Source: Chamaea fasciata (Eukaryota > Chordata > Aves > Passeriformes > Sylviidae). From it: DNA of 64,000 bases. The notes beneath the pieces were generated by a model, which worked only from the letters and a program-made list of their open reading frames with translations, was not told the origin of the DNA and did not search any database. The stretch lies in the NCBI GenBank assembly GCA_029207755.1, contig JARCOQ010000017.1, positions 9,374,945 to 9,438,944 on the forward strand. The letters are read 5' to 3'. Below, in pieces: positions 36,798 through 53,544 of the stretch; within the stretch, counting starts at the first letter, position 1; each line of letters begins with the position of its first letter. A program made the position numbers and the translations under genes.

Positions 36798-38860
36798 CAG
36801 CCAGCTCTGCCCTGCTCCCAGCCTCCTCCCTACGGACTTGCCAGCCCAGAAGGAAAGCTGCTGGTGCTCAGTAAACCCCGTCCTGGACTGCTGTCCTGCC
36901 AGAGGGGAGAGATGGTTTTCCCCTCCTCTCCCTCCATGTGTTCTCCTGGCAGCCAAAGGAGAAGGGGTATTGTAAGCTCCCAAAATTAACTCTTCAGGCT
37001 TTGCTGCTAACACTCCCTGCTTCATCCCTCCACCCCCCAACATGCTCAGCATCCCACAGCCCCACCATTCCCAGAAAGCCATCCCTTAGGATCCTGGTTC
37101 CCCCTGCCCTACTGACAAAGGTTCTGTCCAGACGAGCACTTAACGACAGCACAGAGAGAAATAACACTGGTCTAACCAAGCACTGGGTGTGTGTGTCATT
37201 GAGAGAAAACAGCACGGGGGATGAGGGCTCAGAGTGCATTGCAGTGCAAAGCCAGTGTGCTCACTGTGCCATGCAGGAGCAAATGAAGCCTCCTGCTGCA
37301 CAGCCCAGGGATGGTTCCTGTGCCCAGGGCAGGACCACACAGCACACAGACCTGGGCAGAGAAGGGCTGTTGGTACAGCAGGGCACGATGGTGAGCAGCT
37401 CAGGCTCTGCAGAGAGCCAGCACAGACACAGCTGGCCCAAGCAGGGCTGGGGTGCTCGTGACCTGGAACCACCAGCCAGGAGCAGCGTGGGGACTTCCCA
37501 CGCAATGGGCTGAGCCGAGAACACCAGCAGCTGCTCCACAGGAGTGAAGGAACCACCACCATGAGGCCACTTCACAGCCCACTGTCCTTGGTCCCTGCAG
37601 GCCAGGCCAGAGGAGGTAGGCACAAAGCTGGCCACAGGCCCCTGGCCATCATCAGTGGCTGCAGGCCAGGAAAGCGCTGTCCCTGCCCCTGCATCAGCAC
37701 AGCCGTGATCACCACGGGGAAAGGAGCCTGGGAGATAAGCAACAGAAGCCAGGGAAAGCTCCTTATCCTGGCTGTTTCCCAGCTGGTGTTGAGCCATTAC
37801 TGCACCCTTCCTGTGTCAACCAACACTTTGTGGGACCAGCTAGAGTGCTCCGTATCTGAGTGCAGCACAAATGTGTGCATTTGCTTCCTTAAGTCGGGAA
37901 ACTGATCAAGAAAAAAGGGCCAGGCTTCATGACTTTTCAGGTTGTAGCACAGGGACTTCCCTACCTAGGTATAGGGTAATTAACAGGTCTGGATGGATGT
38001 TTTTACCTTTAATTTGGCTGATCACTCCCAAAATGCATCTAAACCTCTATTACCTACCATATCCTGTTGCAAGGAGTTGTCCATTGTAAAAAACAGAAAA
38101 AACAAACCAAAACCAAACCAACAAAATTATGTATATATGACTTTTTTTTTTTTTTTCTGGGCATGCTGACTTTCTGGTTTTATGTGATGCCACTAATTAG
38201 CAAGAGGGGAAAAAAAAAAGATATAAAGTAACTCCTTATTCTTGACAAACACCGAATCACGCTGTCAGCTTCAAGTTAACATTGCATGAGGACCTTAGAT
38301 CTGAGCAGGTAAGTGGGTAATCAACACGGTATAGCAGCTGGTAAGTGACAGCCACAAGTTGCTATAATTGTTATGCTCATTTCCTACTGGAGCAGATCAT
38401 CACCACACTCAAATCATCACCGGGAGAACAGGAGATGGTGTGAGCTCCATGGCATCGTCACCGCCGGCGCTGCCTTGCCGTGGCTGCCCTTCCCTCCCCG
38501 GGGATGGCCCCGGGCTGGCGGATGCTGGAAGCGGAGCGCTCCCGGATGGCTGCACCCGGAGATAGACGCTGCCCTCCGCAAAGGAGACGAGGAGCCAGGG
38601 AGAGCTCTTCTCTCAGGGAAAAGCTGAGAAGTGGAAGTCACCTGGGGGACAGGCACAGTCCTCGCAGCGTCCTGGGGCACAGCCAAGCCCTGCAGGGAAC
38701 CACCCAAGCTGAGCGCGCACCAGGGCTTCCCCTGCAGCACCAACTTCAAAGTGGTGGCAGGGAGCCCTTGGGGAGCCGCTTGATTCCCTCTCAAACCCCC
38801 AGAGTCGGCCGCGATCATCCCTGTGGCTCCTTTCCGGCGCAGAATATTCTGCCGCTCTGT
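36798..38860. other. DBNDD2 3' flank and DBNDD2-PIGT intergenic region
   Basis: Non-coding. The left part should contain the DBNDD2 3' UTR. AT-rich sequence with a T-run at about 38141-38156 follows. No gene recognised. Confidence 0.5.
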
Positions 38861-39093
38861 GCAAGCGCTGGCGCTCGCTCCTGGGCCGGGGGCGGGCGTA
38901 GGCACAGCCAGGCCGGCGCTTCCCCCCGCGGAGGCTCCCGGCTCGCTCGGTTCAGCACCTCCCGGTGCCAGGCCAGGACAGCCCCGCGGCCCGGGGCGCT
39001 GCGCGTCTCCATGGCAGCCCCGGAAGCGGCGCCATTGGCGGCGCGGGCGGAAGCGGAAGCGGGGGGGCGGGGCGGGGTGGGGTGGGCGGCGGG

Positions 39094-44153
<5,060 letters not shown>

Positions 44154-44423
44154 GACGAACCAGGGCAGCCAGCACTGCCTGCAGGGCTCTGTGGGGACAC
44201 AGAGAGCAGAGCACTGCTGCCTCTTGTCTTGCTGGAAGCAGCTTTTTCTGTTTTGCTGCCTGGATCTCTCCTGGATCCAAAAAGCTGAGAGACCACTTCC
44301 ATTGCTAAGATGGGAAATGGCTCTAAGCCCATTGACTACTGAACTGCACTGCTATGGGACTGGGAAAAGTAAATGACTTCTGTTTGGGAGAGGCATTACT
44401 TACATGCTGGGAATGGTGCTGGA

Positions 44424-44429
44424 AATAAA
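44424..44429 (+). terminator. PIGT poly(A) signal
   Basis: Canonical AATAAA followed within about 15 bases by GT-rich sequence (GAGTGTTTTGTACGTTTGTG), a typical cleavage context. Confidence 0.7.
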
Positions 44430-46189
44430 CTTGAGTGTTTTGTACGTTTGTGCTGCTTCTGGCTGTTTTTTCTTTCTCAGCTCACAAGCAGAGTTGACCC
44501 TCTAAGACTGTGAGCTGCCAAGTCTGTAGCACACTGCTTGGATCAGCTGGGATTTGATGCAGGCAGGACCAGGCAGGGGGATTTAATCTGCAGCAAAGAG
44601 AGGGATTCATCTGCTCTAACATCTCACCCTTCACAATTGCCATGTTTCACCTATATGTGTCCTGTCACACTTGGCCACATTGGATCAGTTTGCAAATCAA
44701 TTGTTGGGCACAGTGTATGTCTGCCCCCTCACCAACAGCAAAGGCTTATTTTCTTTCACAGGAAAAAGATTCTCTTGCTCCCAACTTCTATTTGCAGGAT
44801 TTTGAAACCCTCCACCTGCTCACCCCTCTGCCACAGCACAAGATTCTCCTCTGTATCCACAGTGCCCCTGAGGCTTTGGGGAGCCTTGGCTCAGCAGACC
44901 CCAAATGCTGAGCTGCAGCCAGCCCTGGGCTGGGAGTGCAGGAACACTGGCACCACTGTGCTCCTCAGTTATTTTCTCAAAACACAAATTACCACCCTTT
45001 CGTGGTTCACACAGCAGCAGGAGGTCAGTGGTGGTGCTGCTTGGCCTCTGACCGCGCTGCTTTCAGGGGTACGCCCTTTCCATCTCAGATGTGGCTTTTG
45101 TGATTGGAACAGACACTGCTCACAATCAGCTAAACAAAGAACAGGGAAATCTTCGGAAGAAATATTCCTCAGAACCAAAGCAGAGCACAGCCAGAGGTCC
45201 TTTAAGAGCTTCTGCTGGAACAGAAAGGCCATAAAAACCCATGGCCTCCTGTCCTGCACAGAACAATCTCTTCCCACTGGCCTGAGATTACCTTTCCCTT
45301 CCATGCCAGAGAGGCTCTTTACTCTGCGGCTCCTTACAGATCCAATCCACTGGATGGCTCCATGCAGCCTGCAGAGCCTGCTGAAATACGAGTTTTGGAC
45401 GATCCCTCTCTGTTCCTGCCCGCTGAAAAAGGTGCTGTGGGGCTGGGAGCTCATGCTGCTTCCAGCTACAGCTCTGCCAGCCAGGCTTCAAGTGCAAAAT
45501 GGCATTTCTTTATAGAGAGCTGAAACTACAACCAGAACCCAAGTGAGCACACAGCTCCCACAGCTGTCTTAGGCATGAGGGTCCACATTGCAGTTTGAGT
45601 AACGATTTGGAGACCTGAAGTTGTGTCAGGTTGGATCCAAGATCAGTCCTGCAGACTGCAGCCAGCAGCATGGGCTGGAGCAGATGGGAGCAGCCCAGTT
45701 CCCCAGATGAAGCCTGCCTGCTGCTGGTGTTAGGTGGGATCCTGAAGTCCCCTGAGTGGTCATGGAGTGCCATGGGAATCATCAGCTGCCATCTAGTAGT
45801 TATTTTTGCTATGAACCATCAGAGCTGGCATCAGCCAAAGGCTTTAGGGTCATTCCTATGCAGTGCCATAAACCAGGAATTTTAAACATCCCATAAAGAG
45901 GTCAGACCAGAATAATGGCAGAACAGAGGGAAACTATTCCAGGCTGGATACACGCTCGCCAGCCATTGGGAGAGCAGGTCTTATGATAACCATCAAATGC
46001 ACAGGCCAGCCAAGTGGAAAACCGTGGGAAATGTGGGTGGCTCTCCAACCGTGGCTGTGTGGGTTTGAAATGGTTGTGAAAATGCCAGATTTTGGTCTTT
46101 GGGGTTTTTTTGTTTTTCCTGGACTATCTTTCTTCTTTCCCTTGGGCTCCTTTGGGTTATTCAGTATAGGAGAGACACATGGAGCTCCC
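44430..46189. other. PIGT-BLCAP intergenic region, left part
   Basis: Contains a plus-strand open frame of 325 codons at 44538-45515 that I cannot relate to any family. It has no splice signals tying it to PIGT, and its composition shows no obvious domain, membrane segment or repeat. Treat it as an unexplained frame rather than a gene. Nothing else recognised. Confidence 0.45.
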
Positions 46190-46595
46190 AGAGGCGAGCC
46201 CAGGGGAGGGCTGTGAAGATGGCATCTCTCTCAGGAGGAAAAGCTGAGGGAGCTGGAGCTGTTTAGGCTGGAGGAGAGACAACTGAGAGGGGACCTTATC
46301 AATGCCTGGGAGCAGCTGCAGAGAGTGTTCTGAGGATGGAGCCAGGCTCTCCCTGGTGGTGCTGAACAGTGGGATGAGCTAACAAGAACACTGGAAGTTC
46401 CACATGACCATGAACAATTTTACTGCATGGGTGACCTCCGGCTGCCACTGAGGTCGTTCCCTGGAGATATTCCCATGCCTCCTGAACACGATCCGGAGCA
46501 CTGTGCTCGAAGGGACTCAGTGGAGCAGGGGGGCGGCTGGACGGCCTGCAGTGCTCCCTGCCCAGCCCTGCTGGACTCCATGGCTCTGTGAGACA
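46190..46595 (+). mobile_element. CR1 LINE fragment, plus orientation
   Basis: Resembles the 3' part of avian CR1 retrotransposons: AAAGCTGAGGGAGCTGGAGC, CTGTTTAGGCTGGAGGAGAG and GGGGACCTTATCAATG, then GGATGGAGCCAGGCTCT and TGGAAGTTCCACATGA in the order of the CR1 consensus I remember. It is diverged and 5' truncated with no open reverse transcriptase. The boundaries are approximate. Confidence 0.75.
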
Positions 46596-46639
46596 GCACA
46601 GCACAAGGCGCAATGCATCGTGCAAACACAATTCAATAA

Positions 46640-46920
46640 TAACCACAGAATATTCTGAGTTGGAAGGGACCCATGAATATCTTCGAGTCCAGCTCCCGGC
46701 CCTGCATAGGACACCGCAGGAACCCCACCCTGTGCCTGAGAGCGGTGTCCAAACGCTTCTGGAACTCAGACAGGCCTGGTGCTGTGACCGCTGCCCTGGG
46801 GAGCCTGTTCCAGTGCCCGGCCACCCTCTGGATGAAAATCCTTTTTCTAATATCCAGCCCAGCCCTGCCCTGCCACAACTGCAGGCCATTCCTGTCACTG
46901 GTCACGAGAGCGAAGAGATG
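46640..46920 (-). mobile_element. CR1 LINE fragment, minus orientation
   Basis: Reads on the plus strand as the reverse complement of a CR1 3' end: CACAGAATATTCTGAGTTGG and AAGGGACCCA first, then CCCACCCTGTGCCTGAGAGC, GGGGAGCCTGTTCCAGTGCC and GGCCATTCCTGTCACTGGTC. It lies about 45 bases after the plus-oriented fragment, so the two face each other tail to tail, immediately upstream of the BLCAP CpG island. Confidence 0.8.
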
Positions 46921-47560
46921 GCAGCTGCCCGTCGTGCGGAAGCCGTGAGCAGCGCGGCCCGTGACGAGACCCCGCAAACGCAGGAATCGCTCCTGCCCGG
47001 CGCAGCCGCGGGCCGAGCCCGGCTCCCAGCGCCGCCCGCGCCGTGCGCAGGCGCAGCGCGCTCCGCGCAGGCGCAGCACGGGCCGCGCTCCGCTCCCGGC
47101 GCGCGGGGCTGCCCGGACCCGCCTGAGGAGCGGCCGCTCCCGTCCCGTCCCGTCCCGTCCCGTCCCGTCCCGTCCCGCTGCCGGAGCCGCCGAGCTCCGG
47201 GGCCGGCAGCGCTCCCGCCGACACCCGGCCGGCCGCGTGGGGCCTGCGGGGCGTTCCCCGGCTCCCCGGCGGCCTCTCCCTCCTTCCTCAGGGCGGCCCC
47301 GGGATGGCGGCGTGAGGCGGCGGCACCGCGCGGTGAGTACGGGCCGGGGCCCGGCGGGGGGACCCCCGAGCTTCGCGGGGAGAGCGGGGAAGGTTTCCCC
47401 GGCGCGGAGGAGCCGCGCGCTCGCCGCCCTGCGTGCGCCGGGGTGGAAAAGGCTTCATCCGACCCTGAGCTCGGTGTCGGCGTGGAAGAAACAGCGCTGT
47501 GTGTGCCCTCCCCTCCCTTCCCTCTGCTCCCGGAGCTCTCGTTAGCGCCTTCGGAAAGGA
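46921..47560 (+). promoter_or_regulatory. BLCAP CpG-island promoter
   Basis: CpG-dense block with two NRF1-type sites, TGCGCAGGCGCA at 47044-47055 and CGCGCAGGCGCA at 47064-47075, exactly 20 bases apart. A (GTCCC)n array follows at about 47139-47175. The untranslated first exon of BLCAP is inferred to end at 47332 before a GTGAGT donor. No TATA box is seen. Confidence 0.6.
47139..47175. repeat. (GTCCC)n pentanucleotide array
   Basis: About seven units of GTCCC in the BLCAP promoter or 5' UTR region, 160-190 bases before the inferred first-exon donor. Confidence 0.9.
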
Positions 47561-50500
47561 AACCCGGGCCGGTTTCTCTCCAGGGCAGCGCAATGCTCTG
47601 CGTGGCTTTTGTCCGGGCAGCTGGACTGGGATGGGCCGTGTGGGTCCCTTCCAGCCAGGGATATTCTGTGATAGGCAATGAATACAGCGGCCAGGCACCC
47701 TCCCCGAGCCCCCCGTACGTGCTTTGAGCCAGCTACAAAGTGAGTTTACAGCCTGTTCTGTCATACGAGCATTGCTCGTGGTACCCCACATGGAAGTGCA
47801 AGAGAAGAGCCAAAACGAGCTCTTAAATGTGGTCCGCAAGATGCTGAACTCTTCCGTTCTTCCCTGGTACTGAAACATTTCAATGGACCTTGCAAGTCCT
47901 GTCATAGTGCAGTAACCTTTGTCTTTCCAAACTATAGGTCACAACTCCTCATACCTGCCCAAACAGCATTTTTGCCTTTCCTAATCTGACATGCAGAAAA
48001 CTCACCCTTAGCAGGCTGTATTTGGACCTCTGAAGCCTGCTGACGGCACAAAAGGTAGATAAGGGGTTCAAATTAAAAGTACTTTTCTCAGGGAACTTGG
48101 AATGGGCCTGGAAGTTGTGATCTTTGGCAGTTAAGCAAAGGCAGAAGGTGGGAATGAGGACCTCTGAAAATTAATGAATTAGTCCAAATGAAAGTAGTAA
48201 TACTTCAGATGACAACTGTGACTGCTGACATCTCTTCCCACCACAGAACTGCCTGACTTAAGCTTCTGCTCCTGTGATTCCTGATGATTTCCAGGCCCAT
48301 TCCAAGCTCTCTGAAAAAAACAGTTTTAGTTTGGATCTCTCCTCTGCCTTCCTGCTCGTGGGTGGAGGAGGATTCACCTGGTGCAGTGAGGGCATTGCAG
48401 CCCAGATGGAGTGGGTGCTGCCTCTGGACAAAAGCTAATCCATCCCCTGTCAAGAATGAAGCTCTGAGGGCAGCTTTGAAGGTGGTGGCTCAACAGAGAG
48501 CCTCCACTTTTCACCAAGTGAGTTGTTTTGGCTTGTGTCTAGCTTGAGAAATCAGAACACTCACCCCAAGGCTTGGTTAATAAAGGATTTGTTGCTCCTT
48601 TTGGAAACTGTTGTGATTACATTGCACCATTTCTGAGTTTACATCAAGTGTCCAAGGCATGAGTCAAGGCTAGGGTAAGGCCTTTGCCAAAAATTATAGA
48701 CTCTCTCTTTCCAGCTGAGTCATACCAGCAGATAAAGCTTTTAAAAAAATTGAAATAATGGAGGCAAGGCTGAAAAAAAACCCCAAGAGAAGTTAATCCC
48801 TGCTGCAAATAGGTTTTAAAGTTTGAGCAGTTATGGTTCTTGGATTTACGACAGAGGGTTGGCATCTGGGAAGCTGCTCTACTGTTGCTTTTCTTAGCTG
48901 AACTCTTCAAACTTGTCACTTGATAGTTCTTCATCTCTCTTTTTGTCCCAGTGCTTTAGATGTTGTGCATTTTTCAGCAGCTGTTTTGGGTGCCGTGTGA
49001 TATTTGAGTTGGTTTTGAACACAAGCTGGCAGGGTGAAGCACTGCCCACACACATCAGTTAGTAGTTGTGACAGGGTTTTTGGTTAAAACAATTTTAAGC
49101 AGACAGGTGAGCATTGGAGGTAAGAAACACATCCCTGAGGCTTACTCTTCAGTTTATGTGCACTGGATAACTTGAGAGACTTCTGTCTAACCAGTGTGGC
49201 TTTTCATCACAAGCAGAGACTTCAGCTCTTGGGAAAGGGGGAGGATGATGCCAGCATGCCCCAGTAAAAAGGTTACTCAGTGTTTTATTGCAGGCCTTTG
49301 AGCTCTCAGCCCGGGAGACTTTCTATAGCATCTGCTGGGGGAGTTCTGTGTGGACAGCACTGGCTTAAAGGCTGCCTTAGTAAGGTCTGAACAAGCTTAC
49401 CCTTGATGTGCTTAGGGAAAGCTGGCTGATTATTCTCCTTTTTCCAGGGTAATGGACTGTTAAAGAATTCAAACGTTCTTTAGGAAAGTACAGACTTGGT
49501 ATTGGCATTCTGATGTGTCAAACCTATGGTGTAGGAACAGCTCTCAGTGTGTTAGTTGCTGAGTTTGTAGAATATGAAGAAACAGCTTGCTAGCTCCTCA
49601 GGTGGGTTTATTCCAAAACGTGACTGATCCGTTGCAAAGCACTGTGCTACTCACTCTAGACCTGTCATAATGGAAATTTTGTTTCTGCTTGGGAAAAGTC
49701 TGCTGCTGCCTTTGCACTGGAATTCCAAAATCCTTCGCACAAACTTACACCAGTAGGACCTGAATGTTTTTGGGAGGGAAGATGACAGCAGGGAGGGCTT
49801 GGAATGCAATGGAAGCCAGCTAATAAGCATGTGGAAAAATATTGGTGCTTGTTTACTGAGGTGTGCAGGGAACCTCCCCTGGCTGCTCCTCTGCCTGCAG
49901 GAACTGGCAGGAGGAGGCTCTGGCAGTGGAGATCAGACTGGGCCACAGTGGGAGCATCACCAGCTCTGCTGCTGAGGGGTCTGAAGTGAGTTCAAGTGGC
50001 TCCAAGAGCTGTAGAGGGGCAAAAGGAGGACGTGGGAAGGAGCTGTCAGGTAAAGATGAGCGGCCACCACATCAGGTGACAGGAGGAGCAGCACAGGAGC
50101 AGGTTTGGGGATAGCGGGACCCTGGGCTGGCTGAGGCAAGAGGTGAGTCAGGCAGGGGAGGACGAGAGCAACTGGTTGAGGAAAAGCAGGATGCAGTTGT
50201 GAAACCAGTCCTGTTGGGTGACAGGTTGTTATTTGCTCTGGAACGTGGTAATGTTTGGTTTGGATTGTGAGGAGGGGACAAAGACAAGGTAGGAAGCTTT
50301 AATTTGCGAATTTCACCTTGCTTGAGAAACCAAGCAAAACCAAACATTGTTGTGGCTTCCAGAAGGATCTTCCTGTCCTGGGCATGAAGGAGAATGTTCC
50401 CTGCTCAGTAAAGAGCTGATAAGCAGGAGCTGCTGTTTCTCTTTGATCAATGGAGTGTAAAGAAAACTCAGTCTCAATGCCAGCTGTACAAAGAATCTCT

Positions 50501-53195
50501 AGTGAAGAGCACTTACCTTGCTAGTGGAAAGTCCCTTGAGGAGATAGGGCTGTAGCAACTTCTAGTAGTAAATACTTTGTCTAGGATCAGCTGTGGGATA
50601 CAGCAAAGGGTCCTCAACCTTGAACTGGTTGGTAGTGAATGGGCAGGTGAGAATACAGGCAGACTGACTACAGATACAAAGAGCAACTGTTTGAATGGCT
50701 GCATTTGGCAGAGATTCAAGAGGTTTGTAGGTTGAAGGGCATTGGCATTGAAACTTCATAGTAAAAATAACTACCATTAAATGATTCTTTATTTTGCAGT
50801 GGTTGCATTGACTGTTACATGTGACTGGTTCTTGCAGGAAATAGTAATATTTAAAAACGAGTAACTTGTTCTGAGGTGGCTTTGTGTTTGTAGAAGTGCT
50901 CAAGCAAAGCTTAGATGCTTAGAGTGTTACTATTCAGAGCATTGTAGGAGTGAGGAGGCCAGACCATAAAGTACAAAGTGTAGCTACAACACAAATTATC
51001 ATAATTTTCTAACTGTAGTCAGTTGTAAAGTTTGGGTCTAAAGGCTCAATAGTGATACATGACCCTATTAAAGCTGAGAGCTGTGACATTAGTTCTGAAA
51101 AATTCCAGTTCTTTGTTTCAGGCTTGTGCTACGTAACAAGACAAATTCTTTACCCATTTCTTTACTCTAGAGACAGAAAACCCAAAGCAACCTAGGCATT
51201 TTAAACTGAAGCTTCAAGAACAGGTGACACAAATTGCCACAGAAGTCGAGCTGATACAATTTAGGGCTGGATCTAGCAAAAACATGACATGGTGTTTAGG
51301 CAGTGATTTTTAATGCTCAGTGCTTGGAGCACTTGGGAGAAAAAAAAATTGCAGGAAACTTCAAGAAGGGAACATTCAAGGAGAATTAAGGCAGCTGCAG
51401 ATCATTGATTCAGTACAACTTTGTTGCATTCAATGCAATCTGAACTGAAAAGTTGGGTGATGGGATTTAATTACCTTCCTGTTCGAATATTAGTTGTTAG
51501 ATCTTTTTCTCCCCATTCTTCCCCTTGGAAAAAAGTTCTCTAGTACTTCTGTGGTATTGTTTACTCCAGAAACATCTGAGCAATTCACAAAGGCAAGCAG
51601 ATGGCATGTTTTGTTACGAAATGAGTAACAGCTAATTCCAGTTTATAGATGGGGGAAAAGGCTTGGGACTAGACTTGCCCTTAAAGTGAGTGGCCTGTCT
51701 AAAGCTGGACTAACATTGGGAGCTTTATTCCTGTGACTTGGCTTTATCTGTATTGCAGCATAAAATGACTTTTTCCTCACTCTTTGGCTACTGAGCTGCA
51801 GCTTAGTTTTATTAATTGAACCCCAGCTGCCCTGCTGAAGAACATTCCCTTGCAGGAGCACCAGCACAATGTGCTTTCCCCACATAATGTTTGTGCTGGT
51901 GAAGATATTTTCCTGTGTTTTCCTTCTGACATTAAAATAGATTGTGCTGTGCATGGTGATGGCATTTCCTGCTGCCTACAGCAGAGCCCTTTGGTACCTG
52001 CGAGACAAGTCTGACCTCAGTGTTCTCTTTTGGAAGAGAACCACGTGTGGTTTTCTCTTGGCTTTTCTCTGCAATCCCTCATTCTCCCTCCCTTAGCCAG
52101 GAAATCCCTCTGCCAACAGGAGCCAGTGGAATGTGCTGTTTGTTTACATTCTCACTCCTTCATCCTACTAACCTTCCCACCCCCCAGCTGTAATCCTACA
52201 GCCTCGGCTGAGCCCTTCATCCTTCTGAGGGAGCACTGCTCCATTGAGTGATTGCAGATACAAGGCTTGCTGCAAGGAGCTGTCCCCACCAGTCTCTTCT
52301 TAGTGGGAGTGAGGCATTTATTGTTTCTAAAGTCTTTTGAAATTCCTGAAGGTGTTTGTAGTGCTTCAAAGGAAAAAAACAAAAGCACACAGTGTCCTTA
52401 AGGTGGTTGCTAAAGGTAGGAGCAGGTTTTCTGGACTTGGGTGTGCTGCCATCCCTGCCAAGGAAGGCCCTTAAAGCTCAGTTTCCAGAGGGTTTTACAA
52501 TAATCCAAGTGAGGAAATCCTGTGTTTACAGCACTTACGGAAATTGCCGTTTGGAGCCTGTCCCCCCATTTGATTTATTCACATACTTTGTCTTATCTGA
52601 CTTCAGCTGTTTGGCCAGGATTATAAATCCTTAAGCAAGGGACAGTCCTCCCCTTTATTTTACAGCCTGGACACTGCCAGGGCTTTCCTGGGTAGCTTGA
52701 TGTGTAGCTGGTCTGGTGCTGTCCTGCTGGAAGACTTTATTATTTGTTTGCAGAACAATTCCTTACACTAACGCTTCCTTAACGCTTCTCTGTGGCACCA
52801 AATAATGATTACTCCTCAACTGCATTTCTTTATATCATCACTCAAGCCTTTGGACTGTCTTGGGTCAATGTGTGGAGGGAAGGCTCTGGCAGCTTGTTTC
52901 CCATTTCCACCTCTCCCTTTCTGTTCCTGCACTATGTTGTAAGGGTCTCACCTGTTAGTCTGGATAAAGGCCTGAGAACAGAGCACACAGGACATACTTC
53001 TATACCAGCATCAGCTGATCCTGTCCCCAGCTGAGTGGTGCAGGAAGGTTTCCACCAGCTCCAAGGCACACCACAATTTAGTACTGAGAGTTCAATCAGC
53101 ATATGATGCTTGGGAGTAAATGAAGCTTTAGAAGAATGTCAGTTGATTTTTTCCCTGCATTTCTCTGACAGTCTGTCATTTTCCCCTCCCTACAG
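47333..53195 (+). other. BLCAP intron 1
   Basis: A 5.9 kb intron between the inferred untranslated first exon and the coding exon. In placental mammals the imprinted gene NNAT lies inside this intron. I find no frame resembling neuronatin on either strand, which agrees with NNAT being a mammalian novelty. The intron is AT-rich apart from its 5' end and contains no gene I recognise. Confidence 0.6.
47620..47675 (+). mobile_element. Short CR1 3'-end remnant
   Basis: GGGTCCCTTCCAGCCAGGGA followed by TATTCTGTGATAG matches the end of the CR1 consensus in plus orientation. Only about 55 bases are recognisable. It lies in BLCAP intron 1. Confidence 0.6.
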
Positions 53196-53219
53196 AGCAG
53201 CCTGCCCTCCAGAGGAGTT

Positions 53220-53272
53220 GCTGGGGCCTGTTTTGGAGCACATCTGACTGCTACTGCCTACGAGGCCCCAGC
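53220..53272 (+). promoter_or_regulatory. GC-rich inverted repeat in the BLCAP 5' UTR
   Basis: GCTGGGGCCT at 53220-53229 is the exact reverse complement of AGGCCCCAGC at 53263-53272. RNA from this exon could form a 10-bp, almost all-GC stem with a 33-base loop, ending eight bases before the start codon. Confidence 0.7.
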
Positions 53273-53280
53273 CAGGCACC

Positions 53281-53544
53281 ATGTACTGCCTTCAGTGGTT
53301 GCTACCTGTCCTGCTCATACCCAAGCCCCTCAACCCAGCGTTGTGGTTCAGTCACTCAATGTTCATGGGATTCTACCTGCTCAGTTTTCTCCTGGAACGG
53401 AAACCTTGCACAATTTGTGCCTTGGTCTTCCTGGCAGCTCTGTTCCTCATCTGCTACAGCTGCTGGGGGAACTGCTTCTTGTATCACTGCACAGGATCCC
53501 AGTTGCCGGAATCAGCTCACGATCCCAACATAGTGGGCACCTAG
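53281..53544 (+). CDS. BLCAP: BLCAP apoptosis-inducing factor (bladder cancer-associated protein, 87 aa)
   Basis: A single exon carries the whole 87-codon frame, the same length as human BLCAP and nearly identical: it starts [20 protein letters not shown] and ends [11 protein letters not shown]. Differences from human are confined to the C-terminal tail. The protein has two membrane-spanning hydrophobic segments (about residues 19-37 and 43-64) and a cysteine-rich stretch between and after them. It is a growth-suppressing membrane protein, and its mammalian mRNA is a well-known A-to-I editing target. The codons of the three classical edited residues, Tyr2, Gln5 and Lys15, are present in unedited form with the target adenosines at 53285, 53294 and 53324. 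The exon is entered through a CAG acceptor at 53193-53195. A single coding exon behind a long first intron is the usual structure. Confidence 0.98.
   Translation: MYCLQWLLPVLLIPKPLNPALWFSHSMFMGFYLLSFLLERKPCTICALVFLAALFLICYSCWGNCFLYHCTGSQLPESAHDPNIVGT

Noticed and set aside
46588..47727. 379-codon plus-strand frame before BLCAP
   Set aside because: It crosses an inverted CR1 fragment, the CpG island and the (GTCCC)n array, so openness comes from GC content and the repeat.
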